From assembly GCA_049976245.1 (NCBI GenBank), contig JBMFIQ010000018.1, forward strand, positions 1 to 50,170: a stretch of 50,170 nucleotides of DNA, written 5' to 3'. The notes beneath the pieces were generated by a model, which was not told the DNA's origin, did no database searches, and saw only the letters and a program-made list of their open reading frames with translations. The stretch's first letter is position 1; every line of letters begins with the position of its first letter. Shown piece by piece: positions 42,489 to 50,170 of the stretch. The DNA comes from Microbacter sp049976245 (GTDB lineage: Bacteria > Bacteroidota > Bacteroidia > Bacteroidales > Paludibacteraceae). Made by a program: the position numbers and the translations under genes.

Positions 42489-43124
42489 TTAAAACGCCAA
42501 TAAATGGAGGAAAAAGCCGGTTACGGCATTAATCATGTAAGAGATGTGCAGCAAATTGACATGCAGCCAATTTTCACTGACAATCAATAGGAACAACACG
42601 CCTGTGCCATATTTGTACAGGTTGATCATCAGACGTGGATGAGTGTCACTTAAGAAAGTTAAATAAACATGTGACCCATCTAACGGAGGCAATGGAATCA
42701 GGTTAAAAATAAACAAGGCAACATTGATAATTCCCCAAATCACAATCAAATGAACAATCCATTGTCCGGCATTGGTAACGTTGAAAAAGTCAATCCACAT
42801 CAGACTTCTGGCTATTAGAAAAAAAGTGATGGCTAACAAAAGATTTGAAACGGGACCGGCTAATGAAATCAAAATTTCGTCACGATGTTTGTTGCGCAAA
42901 TTATCGGGATTGAAAGTGACCGGTTTAGCCCATCCAAATCCCACCAACACAATGAACAAAAATCCGAGCCAATCAATGTGTTGCAAAGGATTTAAGGAAA
43001 CTCGGCCTAAATCTTTTGCCGTGGAATCGCCTAATCGATATGAAGTGTAAGCGTGGGCCGATTCGTGAATCGAAAGTCCAAGAATGGCTGCCGGAATGAT
43101 TTCTAACGTGGTGATAAAATCCAT
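42489..43124 (-). CDS. Site-2 protease-like (M50) membrane metalloprotease
   Basis: 211 residues with about five to six membrane segments. The zinc motif HESAH (HExxH, residues 20-24) and the second site in NLIPLPPLDGSHV (LDG) are the two hallmarks of site-2 proteases of the short FwdE/YwhC-like group, which lack a PDZ domain. Such proteins cleave membrane substrates within the bilayer or are of unknown target. Stands next to a sigma/anti-sigma-like cluster in the same direction, so regulated intramembrane cleavage of the neighbouring membrane protein is conceivable but unproven. Confidence 0.85.
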   Translation of the reverse strand: MDFITTLEIIPAAILGLSIHESAHAYTSYRLGDSTAKDLGRVSLNPLQHIDWLGFLFIVLVGFGWAKPVTFNPDNLRNKHRDEILISLAGPVSNLLLAITFFLIARSLMWIDFFNVTNAGQWIVHLIVIWGIINVALFIFNLIPLPPLDGSHVYLTFLSDTHPRLMINLYKYGTGVLFLLIVSENWLHVNLLHISYMINAVTGFFLHLLAF

Positions 43125-43185
43125 GAAGAAAATGGTTAAAACAAAATGATGGGTGTCAAAGAAGAGCGCTTTTGGTGAATGCTAT

Positions 43186-43509
43186 TTAAATGCCTTTGAA
43201 ATGAATGGTTACATCATCTTTTTGCTCGTGGAAATAAAATCCGATGAGAAAAACAACAACCAAAGTTGTTGAGGCGACAGGCAATGTCCACCAAGGTGAG
43301 TTTTCAAGCCACAGACTTATCCGGTCAATGAAAAGGCGTACGTTGACGAAAGCAAAAAACAGAAAAGTGCCAATGGCCGCAAAAATCCAAACTAAAGGAG
43401 GCGCCATTTTTCTGTCCGGCAATTGATGCATGACTTTTTTTGTGAAATCATGATCGGGAATTTCCTGTTTATGCGTTCTGAACCACTGTTCAAGTTGTTG
43501 ATCGTTCAT
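43186..43509 (-). CDS. Small two-segment membrane protein, possible anti-sigma factor
   Basis: 107 residues with a polar N-terminus (MNDQQLEQWFRTHKQEIPDHDFTKKVMHQLP) and two membrane segments (LVWIFAAIGTFLFFAFV and LPVASTTLVVVFLIGFY). Its place 26 bp after an ECF sigma factor and the soluble N-terminal helical part suggest an anti-sigma role, but the classic zinc anti-sigma motif HxxxCxxC is missing. It resembles the DUF5056-type proteins that accompany such sigma factors in Bacteroidales (from memory, not searched). Confidence 0.6.
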   Translation of the reverse strand: MNDQQLEQWFRTHKQEIPDHDFTKKVMHQLPDRKMAPPLVWIFAAIGTFLFFAFVNVRLFIDRISLWLENSPWWTLPVASTTLVVVFLIGFYFHEQKDDVTIHFKGI

Positions 43510-43535
43510 TTTTTAATATTTTTACAGAAGAATGG

Positions 43536-44060
43536 TTATTGTAATAATGCAGCTAATTTGGTTTTGCCTGCCGAGATGTACGATTTTAATGTTCCTAACG
43601 GACATCGCATGACTTTCGATGCTTCCGAATGGCTCATTCCTTCCATGTAGCACAATAAAATAGCTGTTCGTTCTTCCATGCGTAATTTGGCAAGAGCAGC
43701 GTAGAGGTCGGCATTTTCGGCTGAATAATCATTTTCTTCGTGGAAGAGTCGATCCACTTCTTCAAGCGATGCTTCCTCTTTGCCTTTTTGAGTGCGAATA
43801 TAGTCATAAAAGACATTGTACGCAATACGGAAAAGCCATGTGGAGAAACCGGATAAGCCTTGAAATGAACTTAATTGAAGGTAAGCCTTGATAAATGTTT
43901 CCTGTGACAAGTCATCACTGAGGGAAGCATCACCCATCGTCAGGTTTAGAAAAAATCGTCGGATGGGTGATTGATACTTTCGAACAAGTGGATTGAAAGC
44001 CTCTTTATTGCCTAACAGGGTAACTTGCATGATCCACTTGAGATCATTTGCATTACTCAT
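43536..44060 (-). CDS. ECF-type RNA polymerase sigma factor
   Basis: 174 residues from the ATG at 44060 (MSNANDLKWIMQVTLLGN). Region 2 includes FNPLVRKYQSPIRRFFLNL and DLSQETFIKAYLQLSSFQGLSGFSTWLFRIAYNVFYDYIR, and region 4 includes RTAILLCYMEGMSHSEASKVMRCPLGTLKSYISAGKTKL. This is a complete two-domain ECF sigma factor. It overlaps the upstream membrane-protein gene by 8 bp, so expression is coupled. It probably directs a small stress or envelope regulon together with its downstream membrane partner. Confidence 0.92.
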   Translation of the reverse strand: MSNANDLKWIMQVTLLGNKEAFNPLVRKYQSPIRRFFLNLTMGDASLSDDLSQETFIKAYLQLSSFQGLSGFSTWLFRIAYNVFYDYIRTQKGKEEASLEEVDRLFHEENDYSAENADLYAALAKLRMEERTAILLCYMEGMSHSEASKVMRCPLGTLKSYISAGKTKLAALLQ

Positions 44061-44634
44061 TGTTTGACTCAGGCTTCTTGTGTTTTTGCTCAACAAAATA
44101 GCTGATTCCGTAAGCCACGCCTACTAAAAGTGGAATCAGTCCGAATGCCCATGGTGAATCAAAACCCATCAAAATTAATCCTCCAATGGACAATCCCAGT
44201 CCTATGCCGGTCCAAATGAGGCCTTTTAACAAATAACTTTTTGGAGCATCTTCAGGTCGTTTGAAAAAGTCTTCGGGAATGTCGCGCCCTGATTCAATGG
44301 CTTTTTGGTAAAGCATCATCAGTTGTTGTTCTTTTTTCCGTTTGCTGTACATGACAATAAACACAATGAGAATGGCTGTCAGAAAGGGCATGATGGTAAT
44401 GATCACAATGCCTCCGTTTCCTAACGGATGATCGGGGGTGCCTCCTGCTTTGATTCGTTCAAGTTCTATCAACTGATCTACCGTTAAAGCGGTGGTTGTG
44501 ACTGATTTAGCCGCAGTCGTGACTTGAGATGCACTATCTTTGACCGCACCTGAAGCCTTTTTGGCTGCATTGCCTGCTTGGAGGACTACCCATGTCATCA
44601 TGACAAAGAGCAATAAAATTCCTAATTTTTTCAT
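44053..44634 (-). CDS. Membrane protein of the DUF6249-like family
   Basis: 193 residues: signal-like N-terminal segment, an Ala/Ser/Thr/Val-rich linker, a membrane segment (GIVIITIMPFLTAILIVFIVMYS), a cytoplasmic loop with QLMMLYQKAIESGRDIPEDFF, and two more segments (LLKGLIWTGIGLGLSIGGLILMG, GLIPLLVGVAYGISYFV). The QKAIESGRDIP loop resembles DUF6249 proteins often encoded beside ECF sigma factors in Bacteroidetes (family name recalled, not checked). It heads the three-gene sigma cluster and may act as sensor or co-regulator; function unknown. Confidence 0.7.
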   Translation of the reverse strand: MKKLGILLLFVMMTWVVLQAGNAAKKASGAVKDSASQVTTAAKSVTTTALTVDQLIELERIKAGGTPDHPLGNGGIVIITIMPFLTAILIVFIVMYSKRKKEQQLMMLYQKAIESGRDIPEDFFKRPEDAPKSYLLKGLIWTGIGLGLSIGGLILMGFDSPWAFGLIPLLVGVAYGISYFVEQKHKKPESNNE

Positions 44635-44720
44635 ACGAGTAAGTTTTTATTTGTTTTGTTATTCATTAGACGTATGTTCGATCTTGTTTGGATGATCGAA
44701 AATGAATTTTTTAACTCTTA

Positions 44721-45176
44721 TTATAATCCTAATTGCGCTAATTGTTGTGAATGCTCTTTGGTATTGACTTTTTCAATGACGTGTGTCACTATTCCCTGTT
44801 CGTTGAGCACAAAAGTGGTTCGGAGAATGCCCATGTATTTCTTCCCGTACAAACTTTTTTCGGCCCACACGCCACACGCCATGGCCAATGTTTTTTCCGT
44901 GTCGGATAACAAAGTGAAGTTTAATTGATATTTTGCTTTGAATTTTTGATGTGAGGTCGGACTGTCTGGGCTGACACCAACTACTTGATATCCTTTTGCT
45001 ATCCATGCCGAAAGATTTTCGTTTAGATTGCATGCTTCGGCTGTACATCCTGACGTGTTGTCTTTGGGATAGAAATAGAGAATGGTTTTTTTGCCGATTA
45101 AATTTTTCGTTTCAAACGGATGTCCGTCTTGATCCTGAATGGTGACTTCAGGAAGTTGATCTCCTGGTTTTAGCAT
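44721..45176 (-). CDS. bcp: Thioredoxin-dependent peroxiredoxin (Bcp/PrxQ)
   Basis: 151 residues. It reduces hydrogen peroxide and organic hydroperoxides. The peroxidatic and resolving cysteines lie five residues apart in GCTAEACNLNEN, the hallmark of the atypical two-Cys BCP group. TILYFYPKDNTSGCTAEAC and VVGVSPDSPTSHQKF are typical. Cytosolic with no signal peptide. It appears monocistronic. Confidence 0.94.
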   Translation of the reverse strand: MLKPGDQLPEVTIQDQDGHPFETKNLIGKKTILYFYPKDNTSGCTAEACNLNENLSAWIAKGYQVVGVSPDSPTSHQKFKAKYQLNFTLLSDTEKTLAMACGVWAEKSLYGKKYMGILRTTFVLNEQGIVTHVIEKVNTKEHSQQLAQLGL

Positions 45177-45514
45177 AATTCTTGATGTTTAAGTGGTTAT
45201 TGATTGATTTATTGAGTGATAAAAATCTTTTCTTTTGTTGTCGTCCCTTTGAGGTGATCTTTTTTGGTTGTAAACATCGACATTGAATGAATGAAAAAAT
45301 GGAACGCTACGAACATGAGATCATTTGCTTCGATATTTCAATGCAGTGTTTCTTTGATGCTTTGCCTTTCGATTTTCTTATGTATGGCGTTAAATATTTA
45401 GAAAGTCATGTAAAATAGTTGATTATAAGTAGTTTATTTAGTTTCATGTCCATTTGAACTTGTAAACGTGTTTTATGTTTGAAATATTCATTTATGATGT
45501 TTATATTTAGTGTG
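45177..45514. other. Intergenic stretch without recognised feature
   Basis: About 340 AT-rich bases between two minus-strand genes. No TAnnTTTG promoter for bcp and no terminator hairpin stood out; a 63-codon minus frame here lacks any recognisable trait. Confidence 0.4.
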
Positions 45515-45895
45515 TTAAATGCCTGCACGTTGTTTGAGTACTCCAATTTGTTTGTTCCAAAGCATGATGGTGTCCGTTTTGTCTTCAGGCAGTGCAAAGT
45601 CAGTAATGATTAAGGCAACTTGTGGAACTAATTCATCCACCATGAGTTTGAATTCGAAATAGGTTCGTTCCTCATCGTCTGTCCAACGGAATCGAATCAA
45701 CGAGCCTAAGCGAAGTTGAATCATTTCGGCTTCTTGGCTGTAATCACCCCACTTAAAATGGTACATTCTTCCTTCAGCTTCCACTTTGTCGGCAAACCAC
45801 TCTGCTAGACCTGAAGCAGTACTGATGTGATTCCATAAAACATTGATAGAGATGTTTTGAAATACGTATTCCAACTGAATTTTTTCTTTTTTCAT
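45515..45895 (-). CDS. START-like domain protein (SRPBCC superfamily)
   Basis: 126 residues from the ATG at 45895 (MKKEKIQLEYVFQNISINVLWNHIST). The helix-grip fold pattern is visible: WNHISTASGLAEWFADKV, then strands HFKWGDYSQEAEM, LIRFRWTDDEERTYFEFKL and a C-terminal long helix. It belongs to the AHSA1/START-like group conserved in Bacteroidetes; a small hydrophobic ligand is likely, but none is known. The frame extends 11 codons upstream, without family resemblance. Alone, no operon partner. Confidence 0.8.
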   Translation of the reverse strand: MKKEKIQLEYVFQNISINVLWNHISTASGLAEWFADKVEAEGRMYHFKWGDYSQEAEMIQLRLGSLIRFRWTDDEERTYFEFKLMVDELVPQVALIITDFALPEDKTDTIMLWNKQIGVLKQRAGI

Positions 45896-46018
45896 TCGAT
45901 CAAGGTTACGTTTAGTAATAAATGACAAATGGATTTGTGTGCCATTGTGCTTGACGAAATGTTTTTTAGTCTATTACATTTGAGCTGCAAATTAAGCATT
46001 ATAATTTATTTATGCAAA

Positions 46019-47113
46019 TCATCTTTTTTTAAATTTGATTTTTCTGATGGAACTTCTTTTATTTGTATAATAGCCGATTGGAATGTTTTTTTTTGAACTG
46101 ATTTTGCCGCACGGAGGCATCCGATGTTGGAGCTCTTTGTTCAAAAAGACAATGGTGTGTTTCATGGCTTCATCAAACCAAGGATGAAAAAGCCAAAAAG
46201 TATGCGGCGTTGCCGGTATTTCAATTGTTTCGTGCTTTATGCCGAAGCGATTCAGCTTTTCAATCATCTCATCACGTCCTGCATGCATTCGTTTTAAATT
46301 GCTGTTAATGAATAGAATGGGGGCACTGCAAGGATTAACGTGGGTCAATGCGGAGGCTTGCAAATACAAGGTCGAATCGTCTTTCATTGACACCCCAAAC
46401 CAACGGGTTGCTGCCGAAAGTTTTCCGGGTGTGTCACGTCCTTCTTCCGATCCGTGTCCAATAAACGTTAGGATACCATCCATATCGACTACGGCATTCA
46501 CATGGACGGGGAACTGGGCATAATCTGTTGTTTCAAAAGGAGGAAACGTATTGTTGATGCTTCCGATCAAGGCGGCCATTTGACCACCGGCTGAAGTTCC
46601 AAGTACGGCTATTCGTTTTGGATCAAAATGATACCGATCAGAAGAGGCACGGATCCATCGTAATGCGGTCTCGACATCCTGCATGGCTGCGGGATAGTGT
46701 GCTTCCGGCGACATGCGGTACTCCACGCACACGGTGGCAAATCCATGTCGGGCTAATTCGTAAGCAATGGGTCGATCCATGTTGTGATTTCCCGAACTCC
46801 ATCCTCCGGCATGTATAATCATGACTACTGGTTGTTTCTGCTTTTTCACAACCATTGGTTGAGCTACATTGACATGAAGTTTCCTTGATCCAATCTGTTG
46901 ATAAATCACATTGTTGTGAATCAGCAGATGCGTAGTGTCTCCATTCCCAACAATGGAAATGAACGGATATTTTTTGTGATTCTTTTCCCATTCGTGTACA
47001 ACGGTGTAGGAACTATCAATGGGGAAGGGAGCTTCGGACTTGATTTTTCCGTTGACCTTGAAGGTGCCGGCAACAAAAAAAATCAAAAGTATGAATGAAA
47101 TCATCTGTTTCAT
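46019..47113 (-). CDS. Secreted alpha/beta hydrolase (esterase/lipase, BD-FAE-like)
   Basis: 364 residues from the ATG at 47113, which yields a clean signal peptide (MKQMISFILLIFFVAGTFKVNG). The oxyanion HAGGWSSGNHN, the nucleophile elbow GTSAGG (Ser), the acid region and the C-terminal His in TPHTFWLFHPWFDEAM form the triad. WIRASSDRYHFDPKRIAVLG matches the carbohydrate esterase-like members of the hormone-sensitive-lipase clan that deacylate plant polysaccharides. Periplasmic or exported. Earlier in-frame ATGs exist at 47152 and 47182 but place charged residues before the signal. Confidence 0.82.
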   Translation of the reverse strand: MKQMISFILLIFFVAGTFKVNGKIKSEAPFPIDSSYTVVHEWEKNHKKYPFISIVGNGDTTHLLIHNNVIYQQIGSRKLHVNVAQPMVVKKQKQPVVMIIHAGGWSSGNHNMDRPIAYELARHGFATVCVEYRMSPEAHYPAAMQDVETALRWIRASSDRYHFDPKRIAVLGTSAGGQMAALIGSINNTFPPFETTDYAQFPVHVNAVVDMDGILTFIGHGSEEGRDTPGKLSAATRWFGVSMKDDSTLYLQASALTHVNPCSAPILFINSNLKRMHAGRDEMIEKLNRFGIKHETIEIPATPHTFWLFHPWFDEAMKHTIVFLNKELQHRMPPCGKISSKKNIPIGYYTNKRSSIRKIKFKKR

Positions 47114-47310
47114 AAAATGAGGTTTGAAAAAGTTTGACTTTCTGTTATTCATTTTGATGATGAAGGATTGATGACATGACATGCAATGATACGCTTTTCT
47201 TACAATATTTCAAATAAAAATCGCGATGAATTTTGATCAATGCATTCGTCGAAAATCCTAAAAATTACTGAAAGACAATTTGAAATGAAAGGTTTCTGCT
47301 TTTCAATGCC

Positions 47311-47318
47311 TATCTTTG
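47311..47318 (+). promoter_or_regulatory. Promoter -7 box of the FKBP gene
   Basis: TATCTTTG, 33 bases before the ATG at 47351. Confidence 0.6.
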
Positions 47319-47350
47319 CAGAAATTTTTATTCATTAAATTAACATCAAA

Positions 47351-47917
47351 ATGACAATTGACGATCAAAAAATGGTTTCAGTTACTTACGATTTGTATGT
47401 GGGTGGCGAAAATGAAGAACTCGAATTAATGGAACAGGCTACAGCTGAAAATCCCTTGACTTTTTGTTTTGGAATCGGCATGATGCTCCCGGAATTTGAA
47501 AATAATTTGCGAGGTTTAAACACCAATGATACTTTTCAATTTAGCATTGACAGCAAGAATGCTTACGGAGAATACGATGATGACAATGTCGTCGCTTTGC
47601 CACGTTCCATCTTTGAAATGGACGGGAAATTGGACGATGAAGTGATTTTTGAAGGAAACGTGGTGCCGTTGATGGATAGTGAAGGAACGCGTTTGAATGC
47701 TCAAATTGTGAAGATTGAAGATTCTACGGTGACGGTGGATTTTAATCATCCTTTAGCCGGTGAAACATTGCATTTTAAGGGTTCGGTGCTTGAAGTACGT
47801 GATGCAACCGATGCCGATTTGGCAGCTTTTCAAGGTGGTTGCAGTTGCGGAAGCGATTGTAGTTGCAACGCCGATGATGATGGCTGCGAAGGCGGCGGTT
47901 GTAGTTGCCACGCTTGA
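47351..47917 (+). CDS. slyD: SlyD-type FKBP peptidyl-prolyl isomerase
   Basis: 188 residues. FKBP domain with an inserted flap, as in SlyD: VSVTYDLYVGGENEELELMEQATAENPLTFCFGIGMMLPEFENNLRGL, KNAYGEYDDDNVVALPRSIF and VDFNHPLAGETLHFKGSVLEVRDATDAD. It ends in a cysteine-rich tail with seven Cys in the last 25 residues, starting about residue 164, alternating with Ser, Gly and Asp. SlyD tails bind nickel and other metals. So a metal-handling chaperone role is likely. A 63-bp gap separates it from aroC, possibly one transcript. Confidence 0.9.
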   Translation: MTIDDQKMVSVTYDLYVGGENEELELMEQATAENPLTFCFGIGMMLPEFENNLRGLNTNDTFQFSIDSKNAYGEYDDDNVVALPRSIFEMDGKLDDEVIFEGNVVPLMDSEGTRLNAQIVKIEDSTVTVDFNHPLAGETLHFKGSVLEVRDATDADLAAFQGGCSCGSDCSCNADDDGCEGGGCSCHA

Positions 47918-47980
47918 TAAGATGATGTACGAAAAGAGATGATCACTAAGGTCATTTCTTTTCTGTTTAACGGAATGATT

Positions 47981-49060
47981 ATGTCGAATACGTTTGGAAC
48001 GGTTTTTCGCCTGACTTCTTTTGGAGAATCTCATGGCGTTGCTATTGGAGGTGTTATTGACGGATGTCCCGCCGGCATTGAGCTGGATTTTGATTTTGTT
48101 CAACATGAACTGGATCGACGGCGTCCCGGTCAATCCGATCTCGTGACACCTCGCAAAGAGTTGGATCGAGTCGAATTTTTATCCGGTACCTTTGAGGGGA
48201 AAACCACCGGCACTTCCATAGGCTTTATCATTCGGAATGCTGATCAGCATTCGTCCGATTATGAAAATTTGCGTCAAACGTATCGGCCTTCTCATGCCGA
48301 TTTTACCTATCAAACAAAATACGGCATTCGCGATCATCGTGGCGGTGGCCGAAGTTCGGCGCGTGAAACAGCTATTCGCATTGTTGGCGGAGCCATTGCT
48401 AAACTGGCTTTACAAAAACTTGGCGTTTCCGTTACAGCCTTTACTTCTCAAGTTGGCCATGTCAGATTGACCGAATCTTATCAAGCATACGATTTTTCTT
48501 TGATCGAATCCAATCCGGTACGTTGTCCCGACCCAACCGTTGCAGGCGAAATGGAAGCATTGATTCGGGATGTTCGCAAAACGGGTGATACCATCGGCGG
48601 GATTGTTACCTGTGTTGCTCAGGGTGTTCCTGCCGGTTGGGGGGAACCCATTTATCAAAAATTACATGCGGCATTGGGTAGTGCGATGCTTTCCATTAAT
48701 GCGGTGAAAGGATTCGATTATGGAAGCGGCTTCGACGGTGTTCGGCTTCGCGGTTCGGAATCGAATGATCGCTTTGTGGTTCGCAATGGTCAAACCACCA
48801 CATTGACTAATCATTCGGGAGGCATTCAAGGTGGCATCAGCAATGGACAGGACATTTATTTTCGTGTTCTATTCAAACCGGTTGCAACGATTTTACAGCA
48901 ACAGGCAACGGTAACCATGGAAGGAGAAGAAACCACCATCACGGCCCGTGGAAGACACGATCCTTGTGTGTTGCCAAGAGCTGTCCCCATTGTGGAAGCG
49001 ATGGCCGCCATGACTTTGTTTGATTTCTATTTGTTGTCAAAAACTTCGTTACCGTTTTGA
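47981..49060 (+). CDS. aroC: Chorismate synthase
   Basis: 359 residues from the ATG at 47981 (MSNTFGTVFRLTSFGESHG). It converts EPSP to chorismate with FMN, last step of the shikimate pathway. Family signatures TSFGESHG, RRRPGQSDLVTPRKE, GIRDHRGGGRSSARETA and ISNGQDIYFRV are intact. Earlier in-frame ATGs (47939, 47975) give N-terminal extensions without conservation. Its 3' end overlaps the convergent HAD phosphatase gene by 34 bp. Confidence 0.96.
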   Translation: MSNTFGTVFRLTSFGESHGVAIGGVIDGCPAGIELDFDFVQHELDRRRPGQSDLVTPRKELDRVEFLSGTFEGKTTGTSIGFIIRNADQHSSDYENLRQTYRPSHADFTYQTKYGIRDHRGGGRSSARETAIRIVGGAIAKLALQKLGVSVTAFTSQVGHVRLTESYQAYDFSLIESNPVRCPDPTVAGEMEALIRDVRKTGDTIGGIVTCVAQGVPAGWGEPIYQKLHAALGSAMLSINAVKGFDYGSGFDGVRLRGSESNDRFVVRNGQTTTLTNHSGGIQGGISNGQDIYFRVLFKPVATILQQQATVTMEGEETTITARGRHDPCVLPRAVPIVEAMAAMTLFDFYLLSKTSLPF

Positions 49061-49614
49061 GATGGTTCGATCAACCATGATGCTGCGACGGCAAGCGAAT
49101 CAACCATAAAATCGGGAATTGGCTCTTCCCACGTCGGTTTTTCTTTCTTGATCAGAATGGTGGTCATTCCCAGTCGTTTCCCAAATTCAATGTCCGTGCG
49201 TGAATCACCTATCATGATGCTTTTTGAAAAATCAATTTCGGGAAACTCCTTTTTTGCTTGGAGAGCCATTCCACCGTTGGGTTTGCGATTGGGATGATCG
49301 TCCTCGGGATGAATGGAATAGTAGATGGCATCAATTTTCCCCCCTGCTTCTTCAACTTGTTGTTTGAGATAGGCGTGTACTTCCTGCAATGCGGTTTCTT
49401 TCATTTTTCCCTTGCTTACGCCGCGTTGGTTTGTAACAATGATCACTCTTGAAAAATGATTCGACAGGTTAACTAAAGCATCAAGTGCTCCGGGTAAAAA
49501 TTCAAATTCTTCCAATGTTTTAACATAATCATTGGGTCGATGTACATTGATGACACCGTCACGATCCAGAAAAAGGAATTTTTTGTTTTTTAAAATGGAT
49601 TGATCAATCTTCAT
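49027..49614 (-). CDS. HAD phosphatase, GmhB/HisB-N-like, zinc cysteines missing
   Basis: 195 residues from the ATG at 49614 (MKIDQSILKNKKFLFLDRDGVINVH). The HAD motif I nucleophile is in FLDRDGVIN, motif II in VTNQRGVSKG, and motif IV in MIGDSRTDIEFG. The length and order match D-glycero-D-manno-heptose 1,7-bisphosphate phosphatases and histidinol-phosphatase N-domains. The zinc loop that normally holds CxHxPx..CxCRKP reads YSIHPEDDHPNRKPNGGM, with no cysteine, so this belongs to a zinc-free variant. Substrate is uncertain. It follows the MarR gene after 31 bp and overlaps aroC tail-to-tail. Confidence 0.85.
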   Translation of the reverse strand: MKIDQSILKNKKFLFLDRDGVINVHRPNDYVKTLEEFEFLPGALDALVNLSNHFSRVIIVTNQRGVSKGKMKETALQEVHAYLKQQVEEAGGKIDAIYYSIHPEDDHPNRKPNGGMALQAKKEFPEIDFSKSIMIGDSRTDIEFGKRLGMTTILIKKEKPTWEEPIPDFMVDSLAVAASWLIEPSQNGNEVFDNK

Positions 49615-49645
49615 GTGATGAAAAAATATAATGCATGGGATGATA

Positions 49646-50101
49646 TCATCCATGTTTTTCCCTGATTTTATCCAACAATCGATTCAATTCTTTCATTTCT
49701 TCTTCGGTTAAGTTTTGAAGCAATGAATCACTCTGTTTTTCGCAGTCGTACATTTGATCGAGCAGATTCAAACCCTTTGGTGTTATGGAAATCTCTTTTT
49801 GCCTTTTGTCGGTGCTGTTTCTGACCCGATCCACCAATTTTTTTTCATAAAGACGATCAATAATGCGACTCATATCCGATTTCTTGTCCAACATTCGGTT
49901 GCGCAGAAAATCGATGGAGCGTGGCTTCCCTCCATAGCCTCGAAGCAGACGCAGCACATTGTATTGCTGTGATGTCAACCCATGACGCCGAAGGTATTGC
50001 AAAAATTCAAAATGAAGTTCATTGGTAGTGTAAATCAAATTGATCATGCCTTTGTGGTATTCATTTCGAAAGTGTGCGTCCAGTTCTTCTTCTATTTTCA
50101 T
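49646..50101 (-). CDS. MarR family transcriptional regulator
   Basis: 151 residues with the winged helix-turn-helix: LTSQQYNVLRLLRG, SIDFLRNRMLDKKSDMSRIIDRLYEKKLVDRVRNSTDKRQKEISITPKGLNLLDQM, the full MarR pattern. Dimeric DNA-binding repressor whose ligand is unknown. It comes 31 bp before the HAD phosphatase gene in the same direction, forming a likely operon. A GGCAAAATGCC palindrome at about 50127 upstream might be part of its own operator, but it is weak. Confidence 0.9.
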   Translation of the reverse strand: MKIEEELDAHFRNEYHKGMINLIYTTNELHFEFLQYLRRHGLTSQQYNVLRLLRGYGGKPRSIDFLRNRMLDKKSDMSRIIDRLYEKKLVDRVRNSTDKRQKEISITPKGLNLLDQMYDCEKQSDSLLQNLTEEEMKELNRLLDKIREKHG

Positions 50102-50170
50102 ACGTAAATAATCTGTTAATATATAGGCAAAATGCCATGTTTTTTTGTTAAATACAGCTTTATCAATAGA

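Noticed and set aside
47753..48133. A 126-codon minus frame over the SlyD tail and aroC start
   Set aside because: Antisense shadow of two well-supported genes; Ala/Thr richness only mirrors the Cys/Gly codons.

Overview
The window looks like chromosomal DNA of a Bacteroidetes, most likely Bacteroidales. Three things support this. Many genes have the Bacteroidetes-type promoter (TTG, about 19-21 nt, TAnnTTTG) and not -35/-10 boxes. Ribosome binding sites are mostly weak. The gene set is Bacteroidetes-like: TlpA-like lipoprotein with a DUF4369-type N-terminus, four-helix-bundle/IVP protein, a small ECF sigma cluster, rpsF-rpsR-rplI and rimP-nusA-infB. No phage, CRISPR array, transposase or rRNA gene is visible. 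Most of the window is ordinary core genome.

Layout. 1-5268 (+): a ~97-bp dispersed repeat, an MFS transporter, a zinc-ribbon/HEAT protein, a dynamin-like GTPase whose N-terminus is split by an apparent frameshift, and a UDP-sugar dehydrogenase. 5295-7412 (-): tRNA-Leu(UAG), a strongly structured 6S-like ncRNA candidate with its own promoter, and recJ. 7504-13800: two more copies of the dispersed repeat, an acyl-CoA ligase-like enzyme, a tiny Ala/Pro lipoprotein, a thioredoxin-fold lipoprotein without CXXC, queG, and a cytoplasmic protein with a GH16-like domain that has lost its catalytic acids. 13851-17140: single-domain sugar-phosphate isomerase, rplI/rpsR/rpsF, PLP aminotransferase. 17201-22472: a second stand-alone ncRNA candidate (promoter plus terminator), then rimP-nusA-infB. 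22613-26524: CvpA, fba, a 3-methyladenine glycosylase, rbfA and a LolC/E-like permease. 26532-28054 (-): CDP-alcohol phosphotransferase, GtrA, DUF488.

28404-36183 (-) is one efflux locus: tetR, tolC-like, hlyD-like, two ABC ATPases and two ABC-2 permeases (YbhGFSR-like). It is interrupted between hlyD and the first ATPase by a four-helix-bundle (IVP/Avd-like) gene. That gene is bordered by inverted heptamer arrays and an 89-bp tandem repeat; the heptamers run in frame into the ATPase N-terminus. This is the most unusual structure in the window.

36374-50101: gltX, pfkA-ispH, divergent sufC-sufD without sufB or sufS, an M50 protease, an ECF sigma cluster, bcp, a START-like protein, an esterase, a SlyD-type FKBP, aroC, a GmhB-like HAD phosphatase and a MarR regulator. 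All assignments come from reading the sequence; no database search was run.
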